Below, in pieces: positions 16,420-26,276 of a stretch of DNA of 62,274 nt. Origin of the DNA: Solobacterium sp. (GTDB lineage Bacteria > Bacillota_I > Bacilli_A > Erysipelotrichales > Erysipelotrichaceae); assembly GCA_017469355.1 (NCBI GenBank), contig JAFUGM010000047.1, positions 1 through 62,274 of the forward strand, written 5' to 3'. Position 1 is the stretch's first letter. Every line of letters starts with the position of its first letter. The notes below the pieces were generated by a model. The model had not been told where the DNA came from. It ran no database searches and worked only from the letters and a program-made list of their open reading frames with translations. Both the position numbers and the translations under genes were made by a program.

Positions 16420-18660
16420 ATGAAATTAACAGATAGCAGTGTATATTACGACGGACATCAGCCGGGCGCAGTTCCGGCAGGGATTTCAATTGAAGAAGGA
16501 CGAAAGCGTACCATGGCATACCAGATTCTGGATGCCCATGACAACCATACCGATCCGAACATTCTTCATATTACGTTTGATTCTTTGACCAGCCATGATA
16601 TTACCTATGTCGGTATTCTGCAGACTGCCCGCTCCTCCGGGCTTGAGGAACTGCCGATGCCGTATGTTCTGACCAATTGCCATAACACACTTTGCGCAGT
16701 TGGTGGAACCATTAATGAAGATGACCACCAGTTTGCCTTATCGGCGGCGCATAAATACGGTGGTATTTATGTTCCTCCATGCATGGCCGTCATTCACAGC
16801 TATAACCGTGAATGCATGAGTGGGGTAGGACGGATGATCCTCGGTTCGGATTCTCATACCCGCTATGGTGCTCTTGGCACAATGGGTGTCGGAGAAGGGG
16901 GAGGCGAATTGGCCAAGCAGCTGGTTCGCAGAACCTATGACATGGAAAAACCGGAAGTGGTGCTGATTTACCTCACCGGGCAGCTTCGCCCGGGTGTTGG
17001 ACCACAGGATGTGGCACTTTCCCTTGTCGGAGCGACATACGCATCTGGATTTGTGAAAAACCGGGTCATGGAATTTGCCGGACCTGGCGTACATACACTG
17101 AGTCAGGATGAGCGCAACGGAATCGATGTCATGACCACAGAGACAACCTGCTGGTCTTCCATCTGGGAAACCGATGATATTACCGAAGGCTATTTCATCG
17201 ATCATCACCGGCCAGAGGCTTATCAGAAACTTGAACCGAAGGATGGGGCGGTCTATGACCGTTGTATTGAACTCAACCTTTCTGAGGTTGAATGCATGAT
17301 CGCGTTACCGATGCATCCAAGCTATGCGTTACCGATTAAGGAACTGAAAAAAGATCCGATTCGCTACCTGAAGGAAGCACAGGATCGTTCCAATGCCCAG
17401 CTGAATGGGGCAGTGGCGATGGATCTTTTATCGAAAGTCGACAGCGAAGGAAATATTCATGTGGATCAGGGTGTTATCGCTGGGTGTTCGGGTGGTATTT
17501 ATGAAAACATCATGTCGGCTACAGAGATTCTCAAAGGAAAAGATACTGGCAATGCGGAGTTCCGCCTCAGTGTTTATCCCGACAGTATGCCGGTCTATCA
17601 GGAACTGGTGAAAAACGGTGCGGTATCCGAACTTCTGAGCAGCGGTGCAGTAATTCGCGAAGCGTTCTGTGGTCCCTGCTTTGGCGCAGGTGATACACCA
17701 GCCAACGGAGAATTCTCCATCCGCCACAGTACTCGTAATTTCCCGAACCGGGAAGGTTCCAAACCAGGTGAAGGACAGATTGCCGCAGTCGCTCTGATGG
17801 ATGCCCGTTCCATCGCCGCAACCGCTGCCAATAAAGGAATTCTGACTGCTGCAGATGAATTGATTTCTGAACCGCTGTCCTTCCCGAAGGCGTCCTTTGA
17901 CCCAGGAATCTATGAGCGCCGTGTCTATAACGGATGGGGCCATCCCGATCCTTCCTATGAACTGCGCTTTGGACCGAATATTAAAGACTGGCCAGAGCAG
18001 CCGGAACTCTCGAAGGATCTTCTGGTCAAAAACATCAGCTATATTACCGATCCGGTAACGACAACCGATGAACTGATTCCCAGCGGAGAAACATCCAGTT
18101 TCCGCTCCAACCCGCTGCGTCTTGCGGAGTTTACGCTTTCCCGTAAGGATCCGTCTTATGTGCCTTCCGCAAAACAGGTAAAACATCAGGAAGATGATCG
18201 CAGAAACGGAAATCTTTCCGAAGAATTGCTTCAGGTACAGAAACAGCTTTCTGCGCATGGAATTGAGATAGATCTATCTTCCACGAATGTCGGTTCTTCC
18301 ATTTATGCCAATAAGCCGGGTGACGGCAGCGCAAGAGAACAGGCAGCCTCTTGTCAGCGCGTACTTGGCGGCAGTGCCAATTTCGCAAGAGAATATGCGA
18401 CCAAGCGTTATCGTTCCAATCTGATCAACTGGGGAATTCTTCCCTTTGTGACATCGGAACCGGAACAGCTGGAGCTCAATGACTGGGTCTATCTGCCTGG
18501 TGTAAGAGAAGCTCTGTTGAATGGAACCGACGTCACCGCATGGATTGTAAAACCGGATGGATCCGTGGTTCCCTTCCAGGTGGCACTTGGTTCCCTGGAA
18601 GAAAGTGAACGGCAGATCCTGGCCGATGGATGCCTCATCAACTTCTACAAACACGAATAA
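16420..18660 (+). CDS. Aconitase-family hydratase
   Basis: 746 aa. [4Fe-4S] cluster ligands are visible as GCSGG (Cys about 355) and CGPCFGAG (Cys about 417 and 420). HITFDSLTSHDITYVGILQ, GSDSHTRYGALGTMGVGEGG and the C-terminal swivel region with ANFAREYATKRYRSNLINWGILPF agree with the aconitase superfamily. The N-terminus is closer to the YbhJ-like hydratase branch than to AcnA or AcnB. Position next to gltA and near icd makes aconitase activity the best inference. ATG follows AGGAGAAAGATCGT. Confidence 0.9.
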   Translation: MKLTDSSVYYDGHQPGAVPAGISIEEGRKRTMAYQILDAHDNHTDPNILHITFDSLTSHDITYVGILQTARSSGLEELPMPYVLTNCHNTLCAVGGTINEDDHQFALSAAHKYGGIYVPPCMAVIHSYNRECMSGVGRMILGSDSHTRYGALGTMGVGEGGGELAKQLVRRTYDMEKPEVVLIYLTGQLRPGVGPQDVALSLVGATYASGFVKNRVMEFAGPGVHTLSQDERNGIDVMTTETTCWSSIWETDDITEGYFIDHHRPEAYQKLEPKDGAVYDRCIELNLSEVECMIALPMHPSYALPIKELKKDPIRYLKEAQDRSNAQLNGAVAMDLLSKVDSEGNIHVDQGVIAGCSGGIYENIMSATEILKGKDTGNAEFRLSVYPDSMPVYQELVKNGAVSELLSSGAVIREAFCGPCFGAGDTPANGEFSIRHSTRNFPNREGSKPGEGQIAAVALMDARSIAATAANKGILTAADELISEPLSFPKASFDPGIYERRVYNGWGHPDPSYELRFGPNIKDWPEQPELSKDLLVKNISYITDPVTTTDELIPSGETSSFRSNPLRLAEFTLSRKDPSYVPSAKQVKHQEDDRRNGNLSEELLQVQKQLSAHGIEIDLSSTNVGSSIYANKPGDGSAREQAASCQRVLGGSANFAREYATKRYRSNLINWGILPFVTSEPEQLELNDWVYLPGVREALLNGTDVTAWIVKPDGSVVPFQVALGSLEESERQILADGCLINFYKHE

Positions 18661-18665
18661 AAACG

Positions 18666-18697
18666 ACAGGGTGTGAATGATGATCACACCCTGTTTT
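18666..18697. terminator. Bidirectional terminator
   Basis: Perfect 11-bp stem ACAGGGTGTGA / TCACACCCTGT with a 7-nt loop, followed by TTTTAT on plus and TCGTTTTT on minus. It separates aconitase from the convergent aminopeptidase. Confidence 0.9.
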
Positions 18698-18705
18698 ATA
18701 TAGAC

Positions 18706-19998
18706 TCAGTAACGAAACCGCATGGCCCCATCTTCTTCCAGAAGATCACTGGAATAGAAGCGCTTCATGGCTTGAATCAATGTGTCGGTATCGCTAGCGC
18801 CGGCAGTTTCCCAGCTTGAATGCATGGCCAGCTGAGGCAGGCCGATATCCACCGAGTGAAGACTGAAATGAGACAGGGACAGCCGCCCAAGCGTAGAACC
18901 GCCGCGAATGTTGGAGTGATTCACAAATTCCTGTACCTTTAATCCAGCCTCATTACAAAGCGAACGGAAGAGCGCTGAGGAAATGGCATCACTGGTATAT
19001 GCCTGGGAAGCAGCGGATTTGATTACAATACCGCCATTGAGCTTCGGGCGGGAAGAACTGTCTGCTTTTTCCGGATAGTTTGGATGAACCGCATGAGCAT
19101 TATCTGCACTGATCAGGAAGGAACGCGCTGCCAGCACTTCGGTTTCCATGTTTACGCTGCGGGCAATCCGACCCAGCACATCGGATAAAAATGTTCCATC
19201 CGCCCCCTGCATGGACATTGAACCAACTTCTTCGTGATCAAATATCGCAAGTACCGGAATGGATTCTGATTCTCTGGCCTGAATAAATCCATTCCAGAGA
19301 CTGTATGCACATTGAAGATCATCAAGGCGGCCAGCGCCGATGAATTCCTGATTTGCCCCAAATACTGTGCCGGGTGTGCGCTGGCAGAGGAAAAGATCAT
19401 AACTGAGAATGTCTTCTTCTGAACATCCTGTTTCTGAGGCTAGAAGGGTGAGGAAGGAGGTAGCACTGTCTGCGGTGCGAAACAGTGGAAGCAGTTCCTT
19501 TTGAAGATCAAACTTATGTCCCTCATTCACTGTGCGGTCCATATGAATCGCAAGGCTTGGAATGACAAGCAGGTCCTGATCAATATAGACCAGGCTCCGT
19601 TTTACTGCCCCCTGATCGAAATAACAGATCCGTCCGCCAATGGTCAATGGACGGTCAAACCAGGTGGATACTAACATTCCTCCATATGGTTCTACGTTCA
19701 GTCGTACCATGCCATCCTGAATTAATTCCGGATTTGGTTTCAATTTGAAGGAAGGGCTGTCACTGTGGGCGGCTCCAATCATGAATCCGCCAGTGAGTCT
19801 GGATGGAAGATGAAAGGAGATCAGGGAGGAGTCATTGCGTATGACATAATAGGAACCCTGTGGAAGCAGGTCCCATTCCTCCTGTTCCTTTAATTCCTGA
19901 TACCCCAGATTTGAAAGAACCTGTTTGATTTCCTTGATCGCATGAAAGGATGTCGGGCAATGTTTTATAAATTCAAGCAATGTGTCTGTCTGACTCAT
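18706..19998 (-). CDS. M18-family aspartyl aminopeptidase
   Basis: 430 aa from ATG 19998, five bases after AGGAGG. IGAAHSDSPSFKLKPNP carries the first metal histidine and DHEEVGSMS the catalytic Glu pair with its metal ligand. ADNAHAVHPNYPEK and the late GGSTLGRLS also match M18 (ApeB-like) zinc aminopeptidases. These release N-terminal acidic residues from peptides in the cytosol. Its promoter has a TGG-TATAAT extended -10 at 20032-20024. Confidence 0.93.
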   Translation of the reverse strand: MSQTDTLLEFIKHCPTSFHAIKEIKQVLSNLGYQELKEQEEWDLLPQGSYYVIRNDSSLISFHLPSRLTGGFMIGAAHSDSPSFKLKPNPELIQDGMVRLNVEPYGGMLVSTWFDRPLTIGGRICYFDQGAVKRSLVYIDQDLLVIPSLAIHMDRTVNEGHKFDLQKELLPLFRTADSATSFLTLLASETGCSEEDILSYDLFLCQRTPGTVFGANQEFIGAGRLDDLQCAYSLWNGFIQARESESIPVLAIFDHEEVGSMSMQGADGTFLSDVLGRIARSVNMETEVLAARSFLISADNAHAVHPNYPEKADSSSRPKLNGGIVIKSAASQAYTSDAISSALFRSLCNEAGLKVQEFVNHSNIRGGSTLGRLSLSHFSLHSVDIGLPQLAMHSSWETAGASDTDTLIQAMKRFYSSDLLEEDGAMRFRY

Positions 19999-20023
19999 AG
20001 CACCTCCTGTTTTCCGCATTGAA

Positions 20024-20032
20024 ATTATACCA
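20024..20032 (-). promoter_or_regulatory. Extended -10 promoter of the aminopeptidase
   Basis: Minus-strand TGGTATAAT lies 25 nt before the ATG at 19998, with a good ribosome-binding site between. A second TATAAT on the plus strand at 20051-20056 serves the divergent LtaS gene. Confidence 0.7.
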
Positions 20033-20073
20033 ACACGAACGAACGGGCGGTATAATACGAACTTGGATTACTT

Positions 20074-22122
20074 ATGGCAGGAAGAAAGAAACGGGAGCGG
20101 GAGCGCTTAAAAAAGATCGAACACAGAAACCGCTGGATCAGTGTATGTTACGCGGGACTTACGTTTGTGTATCTGGAACTGGTGTTCAACCGCTCTACCA
20201 TTCGTACCGCACATGGGTTGTCGCTGCTTTATACTGTCCTGTTTTCTCTTGCCTATGGAATTGGAATGTTCTGGCTCACCTCATTATGTCCAAAGGAATC
20301 GGTGAACCGGTTGTTTCGCAAGACTGTATATATTCTTCTCTCTGTATTATTTACCGTGAATTACTTCGTGTTTCGAACCTTTAAGGTGTTCTATGATGTT
20401 CGAACTGTACTGGCTGGAAGCACTGGAGCGATGGAAGGGTTTCATGATCAGATTCTCCGCATGACTACCAGTCCTTCCGGGCTCTTCCATATTCTCCTGT
20501 TTTTCCTTCCGGCTATTTTCTATAGTTACGTTATTTCACGCCTGGATCAGGGGACGAAGCGTACTCTGCAGGAGCGGTTTCTTTATGCATCATTTGCCAT
20601 TCTGTTTTTTGTAGGGGCAGTGCTTACGCTTTCCTATGATGGGACAATGTATGGGGTATATACCAACGAGTATTCCTTTCAGACTGCGGTCACCGATTTT
20701 GGCTTGATCAGTGCCATTCGCATGGACGTGGAGCGATATCGGCCTCAGGGAAGCGGAACCACTTCCTTTGAGACGGTAACGGTGGAAGAACAGAAACCGG
20801 AAGAAACGGAAGTTATAGAAGAAGCAGTATATGAGCGGTATGGAAGAAATGAACTGGACCTGGACTTTTCTGCACTGATGGAAACTGGAACAGCACTTTC
20901 CCGGCAGTTGGATGAATATGTGCAGAGTCAAACTCCCTCATCACAGAATCGCTATACGGGGTATTTTGCGGGTAAGAATCTGATCTTTATTTCCGCGGAG
21001 GCGTTCTCCGCAGAAGTGATCGATCCGATACGCACACCGACGCTGTATCGTCTTGCGACAAAAGGATTCAACTTTACGGATTATTATCAGCCTGCCTCCG
21101 CGGGAACCACGGGCGGAGAATATGAAAACCTGTTTGGTTTACTCCCTTCCGAAGGTGGTTCCTCTTTCAAACTGACATCCCGGTTTCATAATGTGATGAC
21201 GATGGGATATCAGTTAAATGAACTCGGATATGAAGGATGGGCTTTCCATAACAACGACTATACCTTCTATGATCGCCATATCACGCACAATAATCTTGGT
21301 TACTCCCATGGATTTATGGGAGTGGGGAATGGACTGGAATCATATATCACAGACCAATGGCCTCAGAGTGATCTGGAGTTAATGGAGGCAACGCTTGACT
21401 GGTATATCGAGGAAGAACCGTTCAATGTGTATTACATGAGTGTCAGCGGGCACAATATGTATAACTCCTCCAATGCGATGGGAAGAAAGCACTGGGATCA
21501 GGTGAGTGATCTTCCGGGTTATACCGATGATGTGAAGTATTATCTTGCGGCGAATCTGGAACTGGAAGACGCAATGACTTATCTTGTTGGACGATTAGAA
21601 GAGAAGGGAATCGCGGATGACACTGTGATTGTGATCGCCGCGGATCATTTCCCGTATGGATTGGATTATGGCGAAGCATTAGCGGAAAGTGATAACCTGG
21701 CTAATCTGTATGGATATCAGCCGATGACAAATCTGGAACGGGATCATAATCGTCTCATAATATGGAGCGGTTGCCTGGAAGATGAAGAGCCCGTAATCAT
21801 CGATACCCCAACCTCGAGTCTGGATATTCTTCCGACGTTATTGAACCTCTTTGGGGTGGAGTGGGACAGCCGGCTGTTGCCGGGAAGAGATGTTTTCTCC
21901 GACCGTAAGCCTCTGGTATTTACGCTGAACTATGACTGGAAAACAACGATGGGCACCTATCATGCGGCATCCGGCACCTTTACTCCCAAAGAGGGCGTCA
22001 GTGTCAGTGACTCCTATGTGGAATCCATGCGGGCAGAAGTGCGTAATAAAGTGAATTACTGCAAAGGCGTACTTAGTATGGACTACTTCTGGCATGTGTT
22101 GGGAGAGTCAGAACAGGACTAA
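20074..22122 (+). CDS. LtaS-type polyglycerolphosphate synthase (sulfatase fold)
   Basis: 682 aa. Five N-terminal membrane helices are visible (about residues 24-190). The extracellular sulfatase-fold domain has ISAEAFS (metal Glu), SAGTTGGEYENLFGL with the probable catalytic threonine, VSGHN, and IAADHFPYG with metal Asp-His. This is the architecture of lipoteichoic acid synthase, which polymerises glycerol phosphate from phosphatidylglycerol. No Shine-Dalgarno sequence precedes the ATG; TATAAT lies 17 nt upstream, so the 5' leader would be only about 10 nt. Confidence 0.9.
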   Translation: MAGRKKRERERLKKIEHRNRWISVCYAGLTFVYLELVFNRSTIRTAHGLSLLYTVLFSLAYGIGMFWLTSLCPKESVNRLFRKTVYILLSVLFTVNYFVFRTFKVFYDVRTVLAGSTGAMEGFHDQILRMTTSPSGLFHILLFFLPAIFYSYVISRLDQGTKRTLQERFLYASFAILFFVGAVLTLSYDGTMYGVYTNEYSFQTAVTDFGLISAIRMDVERYRPQGSGTTSFETVTVEEQKPEETEVIEEAVYERYGRNELDLDFSALMETGTALSRQLDEYVQSQTPSSQNRYTGYFAGKNLIFISAEAFSAEVIDPIRTPTLYRLATKGFNFTDYYQPASAGTTGGEYENLFGLLPSEGGSSFKLTSRFHNVMTMGYQLNELGYEGWAFHNNDYTFYDRHITHNNLGYSHGFMGVGNGLESYITDQWPQSDLELMEATLDWYIEEEPFNVYYMSVSGHNMYNSSNAMGRKHWDQVSDLPGYTDDVKYYLAANLELEDAMTYLVGRLEEKGIADDTVIVIAADHFPYGLDYGEALAESDNLANLYGYQPMTNLERDHNRLIIWSGCLEDEEPVIIDTPTSSLDILPTLLNLFGVEWDSRLLPGRDVFSDRKPLVFTLNYDWKTTMGTYHAASGTFTPKEGVSVSDSYVESMRAEVRNKVNYCKGVLSMDYFWHVLGESEQD

Positions 22123-22134
22123 GGCCAGAGAAAC

Positions 22135-22290
22135 AAATAAAAACCGCATGGATATGCGGGACTTAACTGTATATAGACACACTCATGAAGTGAGTGTGAT
22201 TCGCAGATATATATGACCACGTCCGTTTCCAGACGGGACTCGCGATATATCTGTACACATCCGGTTTCCCAGATGAGGCTTGAAGAATGG
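22135..22290 (-). ncRNA. Structured trailer RNA downstream of tRNA-Lys
   Basis: Reading away from tRNA-Lys on the minus strand there are three hairpins. The first is CATCTGG-GAAA-CCGGATG (22275-22258). The second has outer arms CAGATATAT/ATATATCTG (22253-22204) with an inner GTCC/GGAC helix. The third is CACACTCA-CTTCA-TGAGTGTG (22198-22178). A terminator CCGCAT-ATCC-ATGCGG with TTTTTATTT (22159-22135) follows. No open frame fits the region. A tRNA-linked small RNA is my inference. Confidence 0.45.
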
Positions 22291-22363
22291 TGGTTCCTGA
22301 GGGACTCGAACCCTCGACCCACTGATTAAGAGTCAGTTGCTCTACCAACTGAGCTAAGGAACC
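22291..22363 (-). tRNA. tRNA-Lys (anticodon CTT)
   Basis: 73 nt cloverleaf. GGTTCCT pairs with AGGAACC in the acceptor stem, the D-arm is TAGCTCAGTTGGTAGAGC, the anticodon loop CTCTTAA gives CTT, and the T-arm has GGGTTCGAGTCCC. CCA is not encoded. Confidence 0.95.
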
Positions 22364-22375
22364 ACGTGCTTGATT

Positions 22376-22404
22376 ATATTACCTCAATAAATCAGGTATT
22401 TCAA
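22376..22404 (-). promoter_or_regulatory. Promoter of tRNA-Lys
   Basis: TTGAAA (22404-22399) and TAATAT (22381-22376) are spaced 17 nt apart, 13 nt upstream of the mature tRNA 5' end. An overlapping TATAAT at 22378-22373 is an alternative -10. Confidence 0.55.
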
Positions 22405-22529
22405 TCCCTTTTTTTCAAAAAATGAGCCGGCTGATTCAGTGAGGAATGACGGTACTGAAATAAAGCAGAACTCTTATTGAAACGTTGTTTCCTTGATATA
22501 CAGCTATAAGAAAGAACAATAGCTCAGGA

Positions 22530-22561
22530 TGTCAACGCTTCTGTTGACAAACAGGTATAAT
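22530..22561 (+). promoter_or_regulatory. Palindromic operator next to -10 of the CPWC lipoprotein
   Basis: TGTCAAC-N6-GTTGACA (22530-22549) is a perfect 7-bp inverted repeat that sits 6 nt before TATAAT (22556-22561). The right arm spells the -35 consensus TTGACA but is far too close to serve this -10. A regulator-binding site is the better explanation. The rest of 22364-22529 shows nothing beyond the tRNA-Lys promoter. Confidence 0.5.
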
Positions 22562-22587
22562 AAATCATTGTTATGGGAGGTTCTCGC

Positions 22588-23331
22588 ATGAAAAAGTTTG
22601 GAATGATTCTGTTATCCCTGGTCTTGCTTGGTGGCTGTAAGACGGTAGAAGAGCCTCAACCAGAACCCGCTGGGCCAACGGGCGCACAGGGATGTGATGT
22701 GTTTGAATCCTGTGAGGATGACAGCACGAGTGTAACTTCGTTGAATTTCAAAGAGGACTATGAGGCATTAAACGGTACAGAGAACGCTTCCGGGAAGGAA
22801 CACCGTACGATTACCATTGCGGAAGATCATCCGTTTGTTAAGATCAGCGCAGCCCAGGCTGCGGAAGCAGTCGCAAATGGGGAAACCTTCTATTTATATG
22901 TAGGTGATCCCAAATGCCCATGGTGCAGATCGGTGATTGAAACGGCCATCGCCAAGGCGAAGGAATATGGGGTAGAAGAAATCCGCTACGTTGAAATCTG
23001 GGATGAAGATGGCAATGAGATTGTAAGAGATCAATATGTGTTGGAAGAAGGTGCTCCAGTCCTTAAAGTGGAAGGGGCGGAAGGCTATGCGGAACTTCTG
23101 GAAGACTTTGCGGATCTCTTATCAGATTACACACTGACGGATGAGGATGGAACGGTGGTAGAAGTTGGAGAGAAGCGGATCTACGCACCGAATTTCTTCC
23201 GTATTGAAAACGGAACAGCGATTCGTATGACAACCGGAATTCCGGAAGAGCTTGATGATCCTCGAGCAGAACTGACCGAAGCGATGAAGGCAGAAGAGGC
23301 CGGATACTTCGACGATCTGTTTGCGGATTGA
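22588..23331 (+). CDS. Thioredoxin-like lipoprotein with CPWC motif
   Basis: 247 aa from ATG 22588, with GGGAGG 7 nt upstream; an in-frame ATG at 22573 precedes that site and is rejected. A signal peptide ends in the lipobox LLGGC. A Pro/acid-rich linker leads to a domain with FYLYVGDPKCPWCRSVIETAIAKA, a thioredoxin-fold redox motif. It is probably an extracytoplasmic membrane-anchored thiol-disulfide protein. The C-terminal half is very acidic. No Dsb or cytochrome partner is adjacent. Confidence 0.8.
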   Translation: MKKFGMILLSLVLLGGCKTVEEPQPEPAGPTGAQGCDVFESCEDDSTSVTSLNFKEDYEALNGTENASGKEHRTITIAEDHPFVKISAAQAAEAVANGETFYLYVGDPKCPWCRSVIETAIAKAKEYGVEEIRYVEIWDEDGNEIVRDQYVLEEGAPVLKVEGAEGYAELLEDFADLLSDYTLTDEDGTVVEVGEKRIYAPNFFRIENGTAIRMTTGIPEELDDPRAELTEAMKAEEAGYFDDLFAD

Positions 23332-23356
23332 TGGCACATTGTTGAACTTCTATCGA

Positions 23357-23384
23357 ATGGCAGCTGAAATGGCTGTCATTTTTA
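23357..23384 (+). terminator. Terminator of the lipoprotein gene
   Basis: ATGGCAGC pairs with GCTGTCAT (one G-U) around a 7-nt loop, followed by TTTTTA. Confidence 0.75.
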
Positions 23385-23482
23385 TGGATACGCATGTAAA
23401 CATTTTCATAAGCCTGAAAATTATTGCATAAATCTATTGTGGATGATAAAGTCAACCTATAGTTTTAAAGGGGAATAGAATC

Positions 23483-24967
23483 ATGGGATTTCTGGATCTA
23501 GTAGAGCGAATTAACAACGCGGTGAATGGGTTTGTATGGGGCATTCCGATGCTGGTGCTGCTGATTGGCACCGGTATCATGATGACGTTTCGAACCGGCT
23601 TCTTTCAATTGACGCATATAGGAGAATGGTTTCGCAACACCATCGGTGCTATTTTCTCGGACCGCAATGTTACAGCGCATACCGGGAAGGAAGATAAATC
23701 CATTTCCCAGTTTCAGAGTTTATGTACCGCTCTTGCGGCGACGGTAGGTACCGGTAATATTGCCGGGGTATCGGCGGCGATTGTCTCTGGGGGACCGGGT
23801 GCGGTGTTCTGGATGTGGATTGTATCGTTCTTTGGCATGATGACAAACTACTCTGAAAATGTTCTCGGTATCTTCTATCGGAGAAAGAATGAGCGGGGAG
23901 AATGGTGCGGTGGTGCCATGTACTACCTTCGGGATGGCCTTGGTTCAAGAAAAGGATTTGCGACAATCGGTAAGGTTCTCGCGTGGATGTTTGCGTTTTT
24001 CTGTGTCATCGCTTCCTTCGGTATTGGAAACATGAGTCAGGTAAATACCATCGCGGCGAATATTAACAAGACGTTCGGTATTTCCAATGTCATTGTCGGT
24101 ATCCTTCTGGTCATCCTTTCCGCAGTAGTTATTATCGGAGGAATCAAGCGGATCGCTTCGGTAACGGAGCTTCTGGTTCCCTTCATGGCAGTTGCTTATA
24201 TTGTTGGCGCATTGTTTATCATCATCCGTAATATCGGAATGATGCCAGCAGTACTCGCATCGATTTTCAAAGGTGCCTTTGCGATGCGTTCGGTTGGCGG
24301 CGGAATTGTTGGATATGGTGTCATGAATGCTGTGACATGGGGAATGAAGCGCGGTGTCTTCTCCAATGAGGCAGGACTTGGCTCCAGCGTCATGGTTCAT
24401 TCCGCATCCAATGTAAAGGAACCGGTAGCGCAGGGAATGTGGGGAATCTTTGAAGTATTCGCGGATACCATTGTCATCTGCTCCATTACTGCCTTTGTCA
24501 TTCTCAGCACCGGTCTTGTGGATCTGAATACCGGCGTGATGATCAGTAACTCCACCAGTACCGCATTGGTTTCGGAAGCGTTCTCTGTCGTATTTGGCCA
24601 TTATGGGTCAGTGTTTATCGCAATTGCGGTATTCCTGTTTGCCTACAGCACAACACTGGGCTGGAGTGAATACGGAACCCGGGCATTTGAATATCTGTTT
24701 GGAACGGATAAGGTCATCATCTTCCGGGTCATCTTTGTCTGCTTCATTATGGTCGGAGCCACAATGAACCTTCAGCTGGCGTGGGATCTCTCCGATACAT
24801 TTAACGGCCTGATGGCAATCCCGAACCTCATCGGTGTCATCTCCTGCAGTGGAACGGTAATACTGATTACGAAGAACTACATTGACCGAAAGATTCTTCA
24901 TAAAGATGTCAAACCCCTTTACTCCAATTGGGAAGATATCCAGGCAGAGCAGGAAGCAGCTGAGTGA
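23483..24967 (+). CDS. Sodium:alanine/glycine symporter (AGCS family)
   Basis: 494 aa with about eleven hydrophobic segments. TALAATVGTGNIAGVSAAIVSGGPGAVFWMWIVSFFGM and the later KRGVFSNEAGLGSS are signatures of the AGCS (DagA/AlsT) family, which imports alanine or glycine with sodium. The length is typical. ATG 23483 follows AAAGGGGAATAGAATC. No glycine riboswitch is visible in the 23385-23482 leader. Monocistronic, ending at a strong bidirectional terminator shared with tgt. Confidence 0.95.
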   Translation: MGFLDLVERINNAVNGFVWGIPMLVLLIGTGIMMTFRTGFFQLTHIGEWFRNTIGAIFSDRNVTAHTGKEDKSISQFQSLCTALAATVGTGNIAGVSAAIVSGGPGAVFWMWIVSFFGMMTNYSENVLGIFYRRKNERGEWCGGAMYYLRDGLGSRKGFATIGKVLAWMFAFFCVIASFGIGNMSQVNTIAANINKTFGISNVIVGILLVILSAVVIIGGIKRIASVTELLVPFMAVAYIVGALFIIIRNIGMMPAVLASIFKGAFAMRSVGGGIVGYGVMNAVTWGMKRGVFSNEAGLGSSVMVHSASNVKEPVAQGMWGIFEVFADTIVICSITAFVILSTGLVDLNTGVMISNSTSTALVSEAFSVVFGHYGSVFIAIAVFLFAYSTTLGWSEYGTRAFEYLFGTDKVIIFRVIFVCFIMVGATMNLQLAWDLSDTFNGLMAIPNLIGVISCSGTVILITKNYIDRKILHKDVKPLYSNWEDIQAEQEAAE

Positions 24968-24974
24968 ACTAAAT

Positions 24975-25020
24975 AAAAAACAGATTGTCATAGGGTTTGT
25001 TGGGACAATCTGTTTTTTTG
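24975..25020. terminator. Bidirectional terminator
   Basis: AAACAGATTGTC pairs with GACAATCTGTTT over at least 12 bp with a 14-nt loop and T runs on both strands. It separates the symporter and tgt. Confidence 0.9.
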
Positions 25021-25025
25021 AGGAA

Positions 25026-26183
<1,158 letters not shown>

Positions 26184-26263
26184 TTACCATATTCCGAAGA
26201 CTTTTGGGGTGAAAGATCTGAAGTTCACCCATATCCCTATGGCATGAATCCGGGGGAGAAGGC

Positions 26264-26269
26264 TATAAT
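26264..26269 (+). promoter_or_regulatory. TATAAT 7 nt before the start at 26277
   Basis: Consensus -10 followed by TTCTTTCG and then ATG, without a Shine-Dalgarno sequence in the expected window. This is the same arrangement as at several other starts in the window. Confidence 0.5.
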
Positions 26270-26276
26270 TCTTTCG

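Noticed and set aside
22119-22348. Overlapping minus-strand open frames across tRNA-Lys and its trailer
   Set aside because: They run through the tRNA sequence itself and lack coding character; RNA structure explains the region.
22544-22549. TTGACA as a -35 box for TATAAT at 22556
   Set aside because: The spacing is only 6 nt; the hexamer is better explained as one arm of a palindrome.
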